Made by a program: the position numbers and the translations under genes. Below, piece by piece: positions 9,563-20,904 of a stretch of DNA of 64,000 bases. The notes under the pieces were generated by a model. The model saw nothing but the letters and a program-made list of their open reading frames with translations, was not told the DNA's origin and did not search any database. The first letter of the stretch is position 1; each line of letters opens with the position of its first letter. Source of the stretch: Desulfocapsaceae bacterium (GTDB lineage Bacteria; Desulfobacterota; Desulfobulbia; Desulfobulbales; Desulfocapsaceae); NCBI GenBank assembly GCA_031292275.1, contig JARLHL010000062.1, forward strand, positions 104,678 through 168,677, given 5' to 3'.

Positions 9563-9704
9563 AACCTGTTCCTCTTCTCCTTGGGTCTGCCCCGGGCTTC
9601 CGGCTGCTACGATCGCTCTTCCGCCACACGATCAGGCGTGATCTCCCCTTTAAGCTTTTCTACGACAGGCCCCTGACGACCGCTGCCGTCCTGAGTCTGC
9701 GGGC

Positions 9705-10049
9705 TCAGTGCGGGGACGTGCCGAGAACCTTGACGGCGATCATCTCCTTCTGCTCCTCGGGCGGGGCCGGTTCGACCCAGTGGATGAAGGATTCGATGAC
9801 CCGCATGAAATCTCCGTTGTCCTCCTTGCATTTGGCGCAGATGGATTCGGCCAGGTCCCTGTACATGATGACCTTGGATGCCGGCTCGCCGTCTGCCGCC
9901 ACCGCTGCCATCTTCCGGCAGCCGCAGTCCAGGCGGACCACCACAACGCCTATCCCATTCGGGCTGCCCTCGAGGATTCCTTCAATCATCGCCAGTTCCC
10001 GTTTTTCCGCCTGCAGTTCCTTTTTCTTTTTTTCTGTCTTTTTTGCCAT
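9705..10049 (-). CDS. Hypothetical small cytoplasmic protein with two Cys pairs
   Basis: A 114-residue protein with a lysine-rich, probably helical N-terminus (MAKKTEKKKKELQAEKREL). The core contains CGC and CAKC, which could bind zinc or form a rubredoxin-like knuckle. I do not recognise the family. The frame is open upstream to an ATG at 10148, but the start at 10049 gives a natural N-terminus; an AGGA lies somewhat far (14 bases) upstream. It converges on cobB, leaving about 140 bases between the stops, in which I see no clear terminator. Confidence 0.6.
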   Translation of the reverse strand: MAKKTEKKKKELQAEKRELAMIEGILEGSPNGIGVVVVRLDCGCRKMAAVAADGEPASKVIMYRDLAESICAKCKEDNGDFMRVIESFIHWVEPAPPEEQKEMIAVKVLGTSPH

Positions 10050-10461
10050 TGTATCGTCAACGTTCCTGAAATGGTTTTTGTGAATATCTTTTTCTGCCCC
10101 GCCACGGCTTCGTTTCATGCAGCCGGCTGATAAGGCCGTCGGCAGCAAGCCCTGCGGGGATCAATGCGGCAAGACCTGCATCTTCAACGCATGCGGCGGA
10201 CTATACGGTATTTCCGGTAATTTGGAAAGGATTAGCCGCGCCTGCCCGTCGTTGTCCGCTTTCAGACCGGGAGAAAACAGTGATATGTTTTTTTAAAGAC
10301 CATAATAGAGTGATTACCGTGCACCGGGGCTTTTTTCTCTTTACTGTCCTTATACCTTGTGGTAGTTTTTGCTGGGTTTTGTTGCATGGCAAGTGCAATT
10401 TTCAGCCCTTCTTCAGGGGAATTGCGGACTCATCATCGGACGTTTTACGGAGGTACTTTGT
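10050..10461. other. Intergenic region upstream of tatA and the 114-aa gene
   Basis: About 410 bases with no supported gene. The half nearest tatA is AT-rich with several T-runs and is likely to contain the tatA promoter, but I cannot pick a confident -35/-10 pair. No repeat or RNA structure stood out. Confidence 0.4.
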
Positions 10462-10653
10462 ATGTTTGAAGGTCTTTTTCAGCCATTGCATCTTCTGATA
10501 ATCATGGGCATTGTCTTGATTATTTGCGGACCGGGCAAGCTTCCCGAACTGGGAGGATCGCTTGGCAGGGGCATACGGGATTTCAAAAAGGCAATGTCGG
10601 AGCACGATGAGAAGCCGGTTGAGGCCTCCGAGGTCAAAAAACTCGAATCCTGA
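10462..10653 (+). CDS. tatA: Twin-arginine translocase subunit TatA/TatE
   Basis: The 63-residue protein is a classical TatA. It has one N-terminal membrane helix (LLIIMGIVLIICG), the hinge GPGKLPELGGSLGRGIRDFKKA with the FGPxKLPELG-type motif, and then a charged C-terminal tail. TatA oligomers form the pore through which folded proteins cross the inner membrane. The start is set by GGAGG 8 bases before the ATG at 10462; an upstream in-frame extension lacks such a site. TatC and TatB are not in the window. A copy of the dispersed intergenic repeat lies just downstream. Confidence 0.93.
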   Translation: MFEGLFQPLHLLIIMGIVLIICGPGKLPELGGSLGRGIRDFKKAMSEHDEKPVEASEVKKLES

Positions 10654-10810
10654 CGGCTCCGGTCTGCTCTGTCGTCATCATGCGGAAGTCGGAAGTGCAT
10701 GGTGACGGCCTTTCTGCGTCTTGCTGGTGTATCCACTCCGGATTGCATCCGGCTCCTGTCGTTATTGCAAATCTGTTATTGTTCACGATTTTATATGGAA
10801 GTCTCGTCAA

Positions 10811-10888
10811 AGCGGCGGCATTGCCTTGCCGGAGTGACGAGCTTTCATGATGCATTGTGGCCGGCCGGTCTGATCCTGCCATGCCGGT
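10811..10888 (-). repeat. Dispersed intergenic repeat, copy 1
   Basis: Read on the minus strand this contains GGCATGGCAGGATCAGACC, then GGCCGGCCACAATG, CATGAAAGCTCGTCACTCC and GGCAAGG. These blocks recur in the same order at 15.85, 25.84, 35.45, 52.2 and 53.1 kb. It lies between tatA and the antiporter gene. Confidence 0.75.
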
Positions 10889-11895
10889 CAGAGTCTTCCT
10901 GTCAGGATCAGGACAATGAATACAAAATAGAAGGACCCGCCGGCCAGGAGTGTTCCCGGGGTCAGATGCTTGCGCAGACGGATCTGGCAGTAGGCCAGCC
11001 CTACCGAGGCAAAGGTAAGGGCGACGGTGCTCAGGGCCGCCGTGTCGAGATGCCACGGGGTCATCAGAATCCCGATGGCTGTGATTACGGAGCCCTGAAA
11101 GACCATGGCGCCGGTTATATTGCCTATAGCCAAGGTATCCTTACCCTTTCGTATCCAGATCACGCTGTTGAACTTCTCCGGCAGTTCCGTGGCGATGGGC
11201 GCGATAATCATGGCCATAATGAAAGGAGATACCCCCATCCTGGCGGAGAGGGTCTGGACCTCCTGCACAAACATATACGATCCGAGGACAATCAGGAAGA
11301 GTGAACTGATCACCTGGATACTGATAATGGAGAGGGCAGGATCCTTGGAGTGAAATGCGAAATAGCAGGGGTCGAGGTCCGATTCCGTCACCTCCAGGCT
11401 GTTTTTGCTGCGCAGTGTCTGCAGCATATAGTTGCCGTATAGAAGACAGAGCAGCAGGGCGATAAAAATCTTGATTACCGGATAGGCAGGCAGGAATGCC
11501 GCCCCGATGGCCACTGAATACAGGATCAGGAAGTACCTCATATCCCGTTCCATGACTTGGGTGTCGACCCGCATGATGGGGTAGTCGTCACGTTTGCGCC
11601 TGTTGAGCATCACGGCCAGACCGGTGATGAACATGGCCAGGGTTCCCAGCATGAAGGGGGCGCCAATAATGGCCCCTACGCCGATCTGGTGACCGGCCGT
11701 TTCAGAGCCGAAAAGAAAGGATATGATGGGGATCAGCGTCTCGGGCAGGGCTGTGCCGACGGCGGCAAAGATACTGCCGACAGCGCCGTCGGAAAGATTC
11801 ATCCTCTTTCCGAACCACTCCAGACCGTTGGTGAAAACCGTGGCTCCCAAGAGGATCACGGCAAGGGCTGCGAGGATCAGCATCCAGTCAAGCAT
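10888..11895 (-). CDS. Sodium/calcium exchanger (CaCA) family membrane protein
   Basis: A 335-residue polytopic protein with two homologous halves. The first alpha repeat is around GAVGSIFAAVGTALPETL and the second around MAMIIAPIATELPEKFNSV, the signature of CaCA cation/proton or cation/sodium antiporters of the YrbG type. About ten hydrophobic helices are visible, with a charged cytoplasmic loop in the middle. It probably exports Ca2+ or another cation in exchange for Na+ or H+; the ions cannot be read from sequence. The frame is open upstream for another 104 codons, but those residues are polar, basic and unlike the family. The start at 11895 begins directly with the first helix. Confidence 0.85.
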   Translation of the reverse strand: MLDWMLILAALAVILLGATVFTNGLEWFGKRMNLSDGAVGSIFAAVGTALPETLIPIISFLFGSETAGHQIGVGAIIGAPFMLGTLAMFITGLAVMLNRRKRDDYPIMRVDTQVMERDMRYFLILYSVAIGAAFLPAYPVIKIFIALLLCLLYGNYMLQTLRSKNSLEVTESDLDPCYFAFHSKDPALSIISIQVISSLFLIVLGSYMFVQEVQTLSARMGVSPFIMAMIIAPIATELPEKFNSVIWIRKGKDTLAIGNITGAMVFQGSVITAIGILMTPWHLDTAALSTVALTFASVGLAYCQIRLRKHLTPGTLLAGGSFYFVFIVLILTGRL

Positions 11896-12323
11896 AATCA
11901 AATTTCCATTCGGGTGAGACGCCTTGGGTGGTTCAGCGGAGCGCTTGGGAATGAAACAGCGGCGGGGCAGTTTTTCCAAAACCGACAGGACTTCCTGACA
12001 GTTCCTCCGTATGGTACTTCCTTTGGAGAACTTGTCAAGATCTGTCGAAAGGCCGGCGGCCGATGGCTCGATGAGGCTGTTGCCGCCGGTACAGGTCAGG
12101 TTTGTCTCGCTTCTTGCATAGAGGGTGAATCTCCTCTTTAAGGCCTGTAGCCTGCTGGTCGATGGGGCGGATGCGTGATGTTTTTGGGGGAGAATTTTTC
12201 TTGACAAAAATCTGGTCCTGAATTAATGGAACCTAATGCAAAATAATGGATTCGCGCCAGCAGATTTTTTGCTTTCAAGAATATTCGAAATGTTTTTTAA
12301 TTCTATTACCCTGGAGGTGTATC
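11896..12323. promoter_or_regulatory. Divergent intergenic region with probable ferredoxin promoter
   Basis: About 430 bases between the antiporter and the ferredoxin. A TTGACA at 12201-12206 is followed after 17 bases by a poor TAATGG, a possible promoter reading toward the ferredoxin. The last 100 bases are AT-rich. Open frames on both strands here look non-coding. Confidence 0.4.
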
Positions 12324-12509
12324 ATGTTTGAAGTTGTTGTAGATAAAGACAAATGTACCGGTTGTGAAGAGTGTGTAAATGCCTGTCCCGCTCAGGTCTT
12401 CGAGATTGAAGACGGCAAGTCTGAACCTGTTGAGGTTGATGAATGCCTTGGTTGCGAAACCTGTGTTGAGGTCTGCCCGGAATCTGCAATCACCGTGACA
12501 GAAATGTAA
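12324..12509 (+). CDS. 2[4Fe-4S] ferredoxin, clostridial type
   Basis: The 61-residue acidic protein has two complete cluster motifs, [12 protein letters not shown] and [12 protein letters not shown], about 30 residues apart. Such ferredoxins are the main low-potential cytoplasmic electron carriers of strict anaerobes. They feed enzymes like HdrA-type bifurcating complexes and membrane-bound ion-pumping oxidoreductases, both of which occur in this window. GGAGGTG ends 5 bases before the ATG, which fixes the start. The gene is monocistronic, with an AT-rich promoter region upstream and a strong hairpin plus T-run downstream. Confidence 0.95.
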   Translation: MFEVVVDKDKCTGCEECVNACPAQVFEIEDGKSEPVEVDECLGCETCVEVCPESAITVTEM

Positions 12510-12532
12510 ACACCGCGGTATTCGGTTGTCCA

Positions 12533-12570
12533 TAAGCCCATCTCCCTGAAGGGGGGTGGGCTTATTTTAT
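12533..12570 (+). terminator. Rho-independent terminator of the ferredoxin gene
   Basis: TAAGCCCA pairs with TGGGCTTA around a C/G-rich inner stem and is followed by TTTTATTTT. It lies 24 bases after the ferredoxin stop codon. Confidence 0.85.
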
Positions 12571-12590
12571 TTTCAGTTGATGATACAGAA

Positions 12591-13022
12591 ATGTTGAGGA
12601 AGACACTGACCCGATTGAAGCCGGGAGCACCGCAGCGTGTGCATATACTGCTTGCAGCATCGCTCTGGACAGGTATCGGTATTATGCTCATGACCCGAGG
12701 ACTGCATTGGCTGGCCGGTTCCGGTCGGCTCTGGCTGGCCCTGCCCGCTTTTTTCCTGGGAACCCTGAAGTCGGTTCTGGTCCTTGATCGGGCGGCGAGA
12801 AAGAGCCTGAACAGGATACTGCGCCTGGCGGACGGGACATGTCTGGGGGCGGTCTATTCGATCAAAACCTGGATACTGGTCCTGTTGATGATGCTTTCAG
12901 GTTATGCTCTGCGCCAGTCTTCCCTGTCCCATTCTCTGCTGGGTCTGCTCTATGCGACTATTGGCTGGGCCCTGTTTTTCTCAAGCAGACATGCCTGGTA
13001 CACCTGGTATTGCGGGGTGTGA
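12591..13022 (+). CDS. Small integral membrane protein of unknown function
   Basis: The 143-residue protein has four hydrophobic segments (about residues 18-38, 47-65, 88-106 and 111-130) and a basic N-terminus, so it is probably a four-helix inner-membrane protein. I do not recognise the family. The frame is complete, starts with ATG and ends 22 bases before alr; it may be cotranscribed with alr and argS. No catalytic motif is visible. The strongly patterned hydrophobicity and neighbour-like codon use support a real gene. Confidence 0.65.
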   Translation: MLRKTLTRLKPGAPQRVHILLAASLWTGIGIMLMTRGLHWLAGSGRLWLALPAFFLGTLKSVLVLDRAARKSLNRILRLADGTCLGAVYSIKTWILVLLMMLSGYALRQSSLSHSLLGLLYATIGWALFFSSRHAWYTWYCGV

Positions 13023-13044
13023 TCTTTCGAATTATGGCCATTTT

Positions 13045-14181
13045 ATGACGATGCATTCCTATAACCGGGTCACCGTCGATCCTCGGGCTCTGCGGCAGAA
13101 TTTCAGGATAATCCAGCAGCGGGCGGGAGCCGGTGTGAAGATACTTGCCATGGTCAAAGCCGACGGGTATGGACATGGCATGATTGAGGCTGCAAGGGTC
13201 TTCGCCTCAGCCGGCTGCCGGGTCTTCGGCGTAGCCGAGACTCGTGAGGCGGTGAGGATGCGTGAGGCGGGGATTGAAGGCGAGATCCTCATCATGCTTG
13301 GCATTAGCCGAGAGCATGTCGATCTGGTCCTCCGCCATGATCTGAGCCCCCTTGTCTGCCGGATTGAGACGGTGGAGCAGCTGTCCGACGCTGCCGCGCG
13401 CCTGGGGCGGAAAGTCGGCGTCCATCTGAAGGTGGATTCCGGGATGAGCAGATTTGGCCTGCTGCCGGATCAGGTGGATCCCTTCCTGGACCGGATGAGC
13501 ACATTGCCTGCCGTGTACATAGCAGGTATAGTGAGTCATTTCTCGCAGGCGGATGATCCGGATTCGGATAATACCCGGGAAAGTTATGCCAGGTATGCGG
13601 CGATGTGCGACAGGATCAACGGCCGCAGCCCCGGAATCCGGCATATCGCCAACTCCGGAGGAATTTTTTATTTTCCCGCGACCTGTGGTGACATGGTGAG
13701 ACCGGGGATCTCCCTCTACGGCTATTATCCTGATGGCAAGGCGGGAGCGGGCCGCGCGCGCGGCGACCGTCTCATTCCGGCCATGACCTTCACCTCGCAG
13801 GTCCTGCAGGTGAAGACGGTTCCGGCGGGGACTGGCGTGAGTTACGGGCATACCTACATTACTCCGCGCCAAGCCCGCCTGGCCATAATCCCGGTGGGCT
13901 ATGAGGACGGGTATTTCCGCAGTCTTTCCAACCGCGGCGAGGTCCTGATCAGGGGGTGTCGCGCCCCGATCCGCGGCCGGGTCTGCATGAACATCTGCAT
14001 AGCGGATATCACCGATATCCAGGGTGTGACGGCCGGGGACGAAGTGGTGCTCATGGGCAGGCAGGGCCGGGAGTCCATAACAGCTGACGAGATAGCCGAC
14101 TGGGTTGGTACCATCAGTTATGAGGTCCTGTGCCTGATTGGCAATAACAATGAAAGAATCTATATAAACGAAGACATATGA
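13045..14181 (+). CDS. alr: Alanine racemase
   Basis: This PLP enzyme interconverts L- and D-alanine for peptidoglycan. The PLP lysine lies in MVKADGYGHG near residue 36. The family blocks HLKVDSGMSRFG, ANSGG, RPGISLYG, and the C-terminal GYEDGY and GRVCMN (with the second catalytic Tyr region around GVSYGHTY) are all present. I start it at the ATG at 13045 (MTMHSYNRV); an ATG two codons later is equally good. The longer open frame upstream encodes unrelated residues. The 378-residue length is normal. The stop overlaps the argS start (ATGA). Confidence 0.95.
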   Translation: MTMHSYNRVTVDPRALRQNFRIIQQRAGAGVKILAMVKADGYGHGMIEAARVFASAGCRVFGVAETREAVRMREAGIEGEILIMLGISREHVDLVLRHDLSPLVCRIETVEQLSDAAARLGRKVGVHLKVDSGMSRFGLLPDQVDPFLDRMSTLPAVYIAGIVSHFSQADDPDSDNTRESYARYAAMCDRINGRSPGIRHIANSGGIFYFPATCGDMVRPGISLYGYYPDGKAGAGRARGDRLIPAMTFTSQVLQVKTVPAGTGVSYGHTYITPRQARLAIIPVGYEDGYFRSLSNRGEVLIRGCRAPIRGRVCMNICIADITDIQGVTAGDEVVLMGRQGRESITADEIADWVGTISYEVLCLIGNNNERIYINEDI

Positions 14182-15836
14182 TCCGTTCACAGCTGAAGAT
14201 TGTTCTCGATGCCTGCTTTGCGCAGGGTGTTGCAGACGGCGCCTGGTCAGACCGGGGTGCCGGGAAGTTTACCCTTGAGGTGCCCAGGCACGAGGGGCAG
14301 GGGGATTTTTCCACCAATATGGCCCTGGTTTTGGCTGGTATTGAAAAGAAAAAGCCCCGTGATATCGCCGCAATCCTGATGCAGTTGCTGGAGATGAAGA
14401 AGGATTTTATCGATGCCCTCGAGGTTGCGGGCCCCGGTTTTGTCAATATCCATATCAAGGCCGATGTCTGGCAGAGGCTGGTTCCTGAGGTCCTGGCCGC
14501 CGGTGAGAATTTCGGCCGCTCCGCAGTCGGCTGCGGTCGGCGGGTGATGGTGGAGTTTGTCAGCGCCAACCCCACCGGGCCTCTCAGCATCGGACATGGC
14601 CGCCAGGCGATTCTGGGCGACGCCATTGCGCGGCTGCTCGAGGCCACCGGCCATGATGTCTACCGGGAATACTATTACAATAATGCCGGCCGGCAGATGC
14701 GGGTCCTGGGGGAATCCACCCGGGCCCGCTATCTGGAATTGCTGGGCATAGCCCATCCCTTTCCCGAGGACGGATATCAAGGGGATTATATCCGGGAGAT
14801 CGCCCAGGCCCTGGTTGACGAGGCCGGTGATTCCCTCAAGGACCATCAGGATGTGACGCCCTTCAAGGCTAAAGCCGAGGAATTCATATTCAGGGACATC
14901 TCAGCCACCCTGGCCCGGATGGGGATCCACTTCGACAACTACTATAACGAACAGTCCTTATACGAGGACGGTCATATCGATTCGGTAGTGGCCGAGCTTC
15001 GCAGCAAAGGACTGGTCTATGAGCAGGATGGTGCCGTCTGGTTCAAGACCACCGAGTTCGGTCACGAAAAGGACAGGGTCATTATCAAGAGTTCCGGCGA
15101 GCCGACGTACAGGCTGCCGGACATAGCCTATCATCGCGAGAAGTTCCGCCGTAATTTCGATTGGCTGGTTGATATCTTCGGCTCCGACCATATCGCCACC
15201 GTCCCGGATGTTCTGGCCGGGGTGCAGGCACTTGGCTATGACGCCTCCAAGGTGACGGTGGTCCTGCACCAGTTCGTGACCCTGACCCGTGACGGCAAGC
15301 AGGTAAAGATGTCCACCAGGAAGGCCACCTTCGTGACTGTGGACGAGTTGCTTGATCTGGTGGGCGTTGATGTGGCCCGGTTCTTCTTCATGATGCGCAA
15401 GGCCGACAGCCAGTTGGAATTCGACCTGGGGCTGGCGACCAAAGAAGGCCAGGAGAACCCGGTCTACTATGTCCAGTACGGGCACGCCCGGCTCTGTTCG
15501 ATCCTGCGCCAGGCAGAGGAAAAAGGCGTGGTGCGTCTGCCGGCAGCCGAGGTCGATCCGACTCTCCTCGGTGAGGCCGAGGAGTTGAAGCTGCTGAAGA
15601 GCATGGCCGCCTTCCCCGGGATGATCGAGAGCGCAGCGCTTGAGCTTGCGCCGCATCGGGTGATTTTCTTTCTGATGGAGCTTGCCGGCCTGTTCCACAG
15701 TTACTATAACAAGCACAAGGTCCTCACCGAGGACACCGGCCTGAGCCAGGCCCGTCTGTATCTGGTGGATGCCCTGCGGCTTGTTTTCAGTAATGGCCTG
15801 CGGATAGTCGGGCTGACAGCCCCAGAGAGGATGTGA
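14178..15836 (+). CDS. argS: Arginyl-tRNA synthetase
   Basis: A class I aminoacyl-tRNA synthetase of 552 residues. The N-terminal additional domain contains VEFVSANPTGPLSIGHGR with the HIGH-type signature SIGHGR. The KMSKS loop appears as KMSTRK in the catalytic core (near residue 380). The C-terminal anticodon-binding helical bundle ends with GLRIVGLTAPERM, the family's usual C-terminus. The gene starts inside the alr stop codon and is the last gene of that run. Just downstream is a copy of the dispersed intergenic repeat. Confidence 0.97.
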   Translation: MIRSQLKIVLDACFAQGVADGAWSDRGAGKFTLEVPRHEGQGDFSTNMALVLAGIEKKKPRDIAAILMQLLEMKKDFIDALEVAGPGFVNIHIKADVWQRLVPEVLAAGENFGRSAVGCGRRVMVEFVSANPTGPLSIGHGRQAILGDAIARLLEATGHDVYREYYYNNAGRQMRVLGESTRARYLELLGIAHPFPEDGYQGDYIREIAQALVDEAGDSLKDHQDVTPFKAKAEEFIFRDISATLARMGIHFDNYYNEQSLYEDGHIDSVVAELRSKGLVYEQDGAVWFKTTEFGHEKDRVIIKSSGEPTYRLPDIAYHREKFRRNFDWLVDIFGSDHIATVPDVLAGVQALGYDASKVTVVLHQFVTLTRDGKQVKMSTRKATFVTVDELLDLVGVDVARFFFMMRKADSQLEFDLGLATKEGQENPVYYVQYGHARLCSILRQAEEKGVVRLPAAEVDPTLLGEAEELKLLKSMAAFPGMIESAALELAPHRVIFFLMELAGLFHSYYNKHKVLTEDTGLSQARLYLVDALRLVFSNGLRIVGLTAPERM

Positions 15837-15847
15837 TACCCTTAAAA

Positions 15848-15926
15848 CCAGCATGGCTGGGCCAGACGGGCCGGCCACAGTGAAACATGAAAACGCATCA
15901 CTCCGGCAAGGGCGAGGTCGCCGCTG
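15848..15926 (+). repeat. Dispersed intergenic repeat, copy 2
   Basis: Starts with CCAGCATGGCTGGGCCAGAC, then GGCCGGCCACAGTGAAACAT, GAAAACGCATCACTCCGGCA and AGGGCG. Block order and spacing match copy 1 closely, including the trailing CCGCCGCT/GCCGCTG section. It lies between argS and the argA-like gene; the rest of the 280-base gap shows nothing else. Confidence 0.75.
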
Positions 15927-16119
15927 TTCAGGAGCTTGCTTAGAAACAGGATGCGGCAGGATTCCTGAGGTCCAGGCCTTTTGGAGAAGCCGGGCGCATG
16001 TCAGGAGTACTCCGCTACAGCAGCGGGCAGGTGATGGAATATCGAGATGAGACGTCCGGGGTGAGAATGCCGGGCGTGAAGAAGCAGTCAGGTCAGGAAG
16101 TGAGAGGAGAGCAAAGGTG

Positions 16120-16575
16120 ATGATACGCAATGCAACAATCAGGGACGTGAAGGAGATACACTCCCTCCTGAAACATTTTGCCGGCCAGGGCCTGCTGCTC
16201 GCCCGTTCTATCAGCTCACTCTATGACCAGCTGCGGGATTTTATCGTCTATGTCGATGATGCGAATACGATCCTTGGCGTCTGCGCTTTTCACATCATCT
16301 GGGAGGATCTGGCTGAAATTCGGTCTCTGGCCGTGAAGGAGGAGGCGCATGGACGGGGCATCGGGGCGCAGCTGGTCGGCAGCTGCCTGCAGGAGGCTGA
16401 GCGTTTCGGCATCAGAAAGACTTTTGTCCTGACCTATCAGGCCGGTTTTTTCAAGAAACAGGGATTTGTCGATATCGATAAAAAGGAGCTTCCGCACAAG
16501 ATCTGGGGAGACTGTATTCACTGTCCGATGTTCCCGGATTGCGATGAAGAGGCCCTGATCTTTATCCGGGATTAG
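16120..16575 (+). CDS. argA: Short GNAT-type N-acetylglutamate synthase
   Basis: The 151-residue protein is a single GNAT acetyltransferase domain. Its pattern (IRNATIRDVKEIHSLL at the N-terminus, IRSLAVKEEAHGRGIGAQLV as the acetyl-CoA loop, and FFKKQGFVDIDKKELPHKIW near the end) is typical of short stand-alone N-acetylglutamate synthases of arginine biosynthesis. A Cys-rich tail CIHCPMFPDC is also typical of this subgroup. It would catalyse the first step of arginine biosynthesis in the cytoplasm. AGAGGAGAG precedes the start; GTG at 16117 and ATG at 16120 are both possible. Confidence 0.85.
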   Translation: MIRNATIRDVKEIHSLLKHFAGQGLLLARSISSLYDQLRDFIVYVDDANTILGVCAFHIIWEDLAEIRSLAVKEEAHGRGIGAQLVGSCLQEAERFGIRKTFVLTYQAGFFKKQGFVDIDKKELPHKIWGDCIHCPMFPDCDEEALIFIRD

Positions 16576-16753
16576 GGGAATATCGCTGAAATATCCGAAT
16601 AAGCAGATTTTTTTTATTGTATGTTTTTCGGTTAATGCTTACTTTCGGGCTGCGGTCTTGCTGAAGGAAAATCCGAATCCTTCTGGAAAAATGAAGAAGA
16701 CAGACTGCGGTTCACGGTAACCATTCTCCCCAACATAGAAAGAAGATACAGAC

Positions 16754-19306
<2,553 letters not shown>

Positions 19307-19422
19307 GCTGATTTTTCGGTAAAGGAGCCAGGCTTCAACTTGGCCGCAGACCTGCTTCAGAGTCTTCCTGTCGCCTGTGAACGGAGAGCGGGTAACGGGG
19401 CAGTGCGGTGGTATGCGGGTGA

Positions 19423-19998
19423 TTAATCCTTAAGGTCTGCGATTGTATCAAGGGCCTGAATGATGCGTGTTTCTTCAGAATACCGTGTGTTTCTAAGAAT
19501 ATTCTCAACTTCATCCAGTTTTCCCTGGAGTTCGGCCGATTTCATTTCCAGGGCCTGAATGGTTTCAGATGCTGCATGTTCGGTCACATCCATGGCATTT
19601 TGCAGGTCCTGTGCGCTTCTGAAAATCGTCTGGACATTTGCAATCTTATCAAGGCGCAGGAAAAGTTCGTCGAAATTAATCGGTTTCTCCAGGTAGTCTG
19701 AGGCTCCTTTCTTCATCGCCTCCACCGCTGTGTCGACGGAGGAGTGCGCCGTGATCAGGATGACATCAATGTCGCTGTTAATTTTTTTGGCAATTTCAAG
19801 CACCTCTATTCCGCCAATATCGCCCGGCATCATCAGGTCCGTGAGGACGACGTCGACATGTTTGTCCAGGAGGATAACCTCCGCCTTATACCCGTCGGGC
19901 GCGACAAAGACCTCATAGTTTGCTTTGAGGAGACGTTGCTGGAGAAGCCGCCTGATGACCGGGTCATCGTCCACGACAAGAATTGTAAGATTTTTCAT
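19423..19998 (-). CDS. Response regulator: receiver domain plus C-terminal coiled coil
   Basis: The 191-residue protein has a canonical receiver (residues 1-120) with the acidic pair D10-D11-D12, the phosphoacceptor D54 in VLTDLMMPG, Thr in TAH and Lys in EKP. This is followed by about 65 residues of predicted coiled coil (ALEMKSAELQGKLDEVEN) with no DNA-binding domain. It is therefore likely to act by protein contacts rather than on DNA. It is the last gene of the chemosensory operon, 9 bases after cheR, and is probably phosphorylated by the upstream hybrid CheA. GAGGG lies 5 bases before the start. Its output partner is not evident. Confidence 0.85.
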   Translation of the reverse strand: MKNLTILVVDDDPVIRRLLQQRLLKANYEVFVAPDGYKAEVILLDKHVDVVLTDLMMPGDIGGIEVLEIAKKINSDIDVILITAHSSVDTAVEAMKKGASDYLEKPINFDELFLRLDKIANVQTIFRSAQDLQNAMDVTEHAASETIQALEMKSAELQGKLDEVENILRNTRYSEETRIIQALDTIADLKD

Positions 19999-20007
19999 TT
20001 TTCCCTC

Positions 20008-20847
20008 TTACAGTTTCTTTTGATAGAATAATGATTTTAAGTGCTTCTTGGGTACAAATCGAGAGCATACCCCGGTAAGTGATTCCGTGGAACCAATAAC
20101 CAGAAATCCATCATCAGCTAAACTGTCTGCAATTTTGTTAAAGAGTTTTTTCCGGTCAGGAAGGGTGAAGTAAATCGCCACATTTCTGCAGAAGATAATA
20201 TCGAATTTTCCCAGGGCAGTGAAAGGAAGCATGAGGTTCAGCTTTTTGAAATTGACCATGGCCCTGATCTCATCCTTGATTTTCCAGGAGTCCCCGAAGA
20301 GGGTGAAATACCGTTGAAGCTGTTTTTGGGGAAGTCCGCGTTCGATTTCGAATTTGTTGTATTTCCCGTAGCTTGCTTGAGAAATTGCCGTGTCGGAGAT
20401 GTCTGTTCCGAGCAGGGAAATATTGTATCGGGCAAGATCGGGAATAAGCTCCTTGATGATAATGGCGATTGAATACAGTTCCTGTCCTGTTGAGGCGGCG
20501 GCACTCCAAATCTTAATATTTGTTTTCAGAATTGGAGAACTTGGCGTCCTTTTGTCGATGACCTCCGGCAGAATTTTATGCTGCAGGAGCTCAAACGGAC
20601 CTTTATCCCGGAAGAACAGGGTTTCGTTGGTTGAGATAGCATCAATTATTTGTCGTTCAATGGCCTTTTTCGGATCTCTTTTGGCCTTATTGTAGAGATC
20701 CTGGTACGTGGTGCATCCCAGTCCTTCAGCAATGGAGCTTAAACGGGTCTCAAAGAGATACGACTTGCTCTCATCTAGGAATATCCCAGAGATATCATAG
20801 ATGTACTGAGCAATTAATTTGAGTTCACTGGGGAGTATTTTCAGCAT
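20008..20847 (-). CDS. cheR: Chemotaxis protein methyltransferase CheR
   Basis: CheR methylates glutamates of chemoreceptors using S-adenosylmethionine. The 279-residue protein shows the N-terminal helical CheR_N domain (to about residue 70), then SINETFF-type sequence ISTNETLFFRD, the SAM-binding IWSAAASTGQELYSIA (a variant of the usual ASTGEEPYSIA), and FCRNVAIYF. The substitution of Q for the first E of the GEEPYS motif is slight. It lies between cheB (57-base gap) and the receiver gene. No chemoreceptor gene is nearby, so its target must be encoded elsewhere. Confidence 0.93.
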   Translation of the reverse strand: MLKILPSELKLIAQYIYDISGIFLDESKSYLFETRLSSIAEGLGCTTYQDLYNKAKRDPKKAIERQIIDAISTNETLFFRDKGPFELLQHKILPEVIDKRTPSSPILKTNIKIWSAAASTGQELYSIAIIIKELIPDLARYNISLLGTDISDTAISQASYGKYNKFEIERGLPQKQLQRYFTLFGDSWKIKDEIRAMVNFKKLNLMLPFTALGKFDIIFCRNVAIYFTLPDRKKLFNKIADSLADDGFLVIGSTESLTGVCSRFVPKKHLKSLFYQKKL

Positions 20848-20904
20848 TATTTTAACGGGTGGTCATTTTCATAAAAGGAGTTGTCCCGGGGTCCAGTCGG
20901 AGTA

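Noticed and set aside
11896..12207. N-terminal extension of the CaCA antiporter
   Set aside because: The frame is open but the residues are basic and polar, unlike the family; a start at 11895 begins with the first membrane helix and has GGAA upstream.
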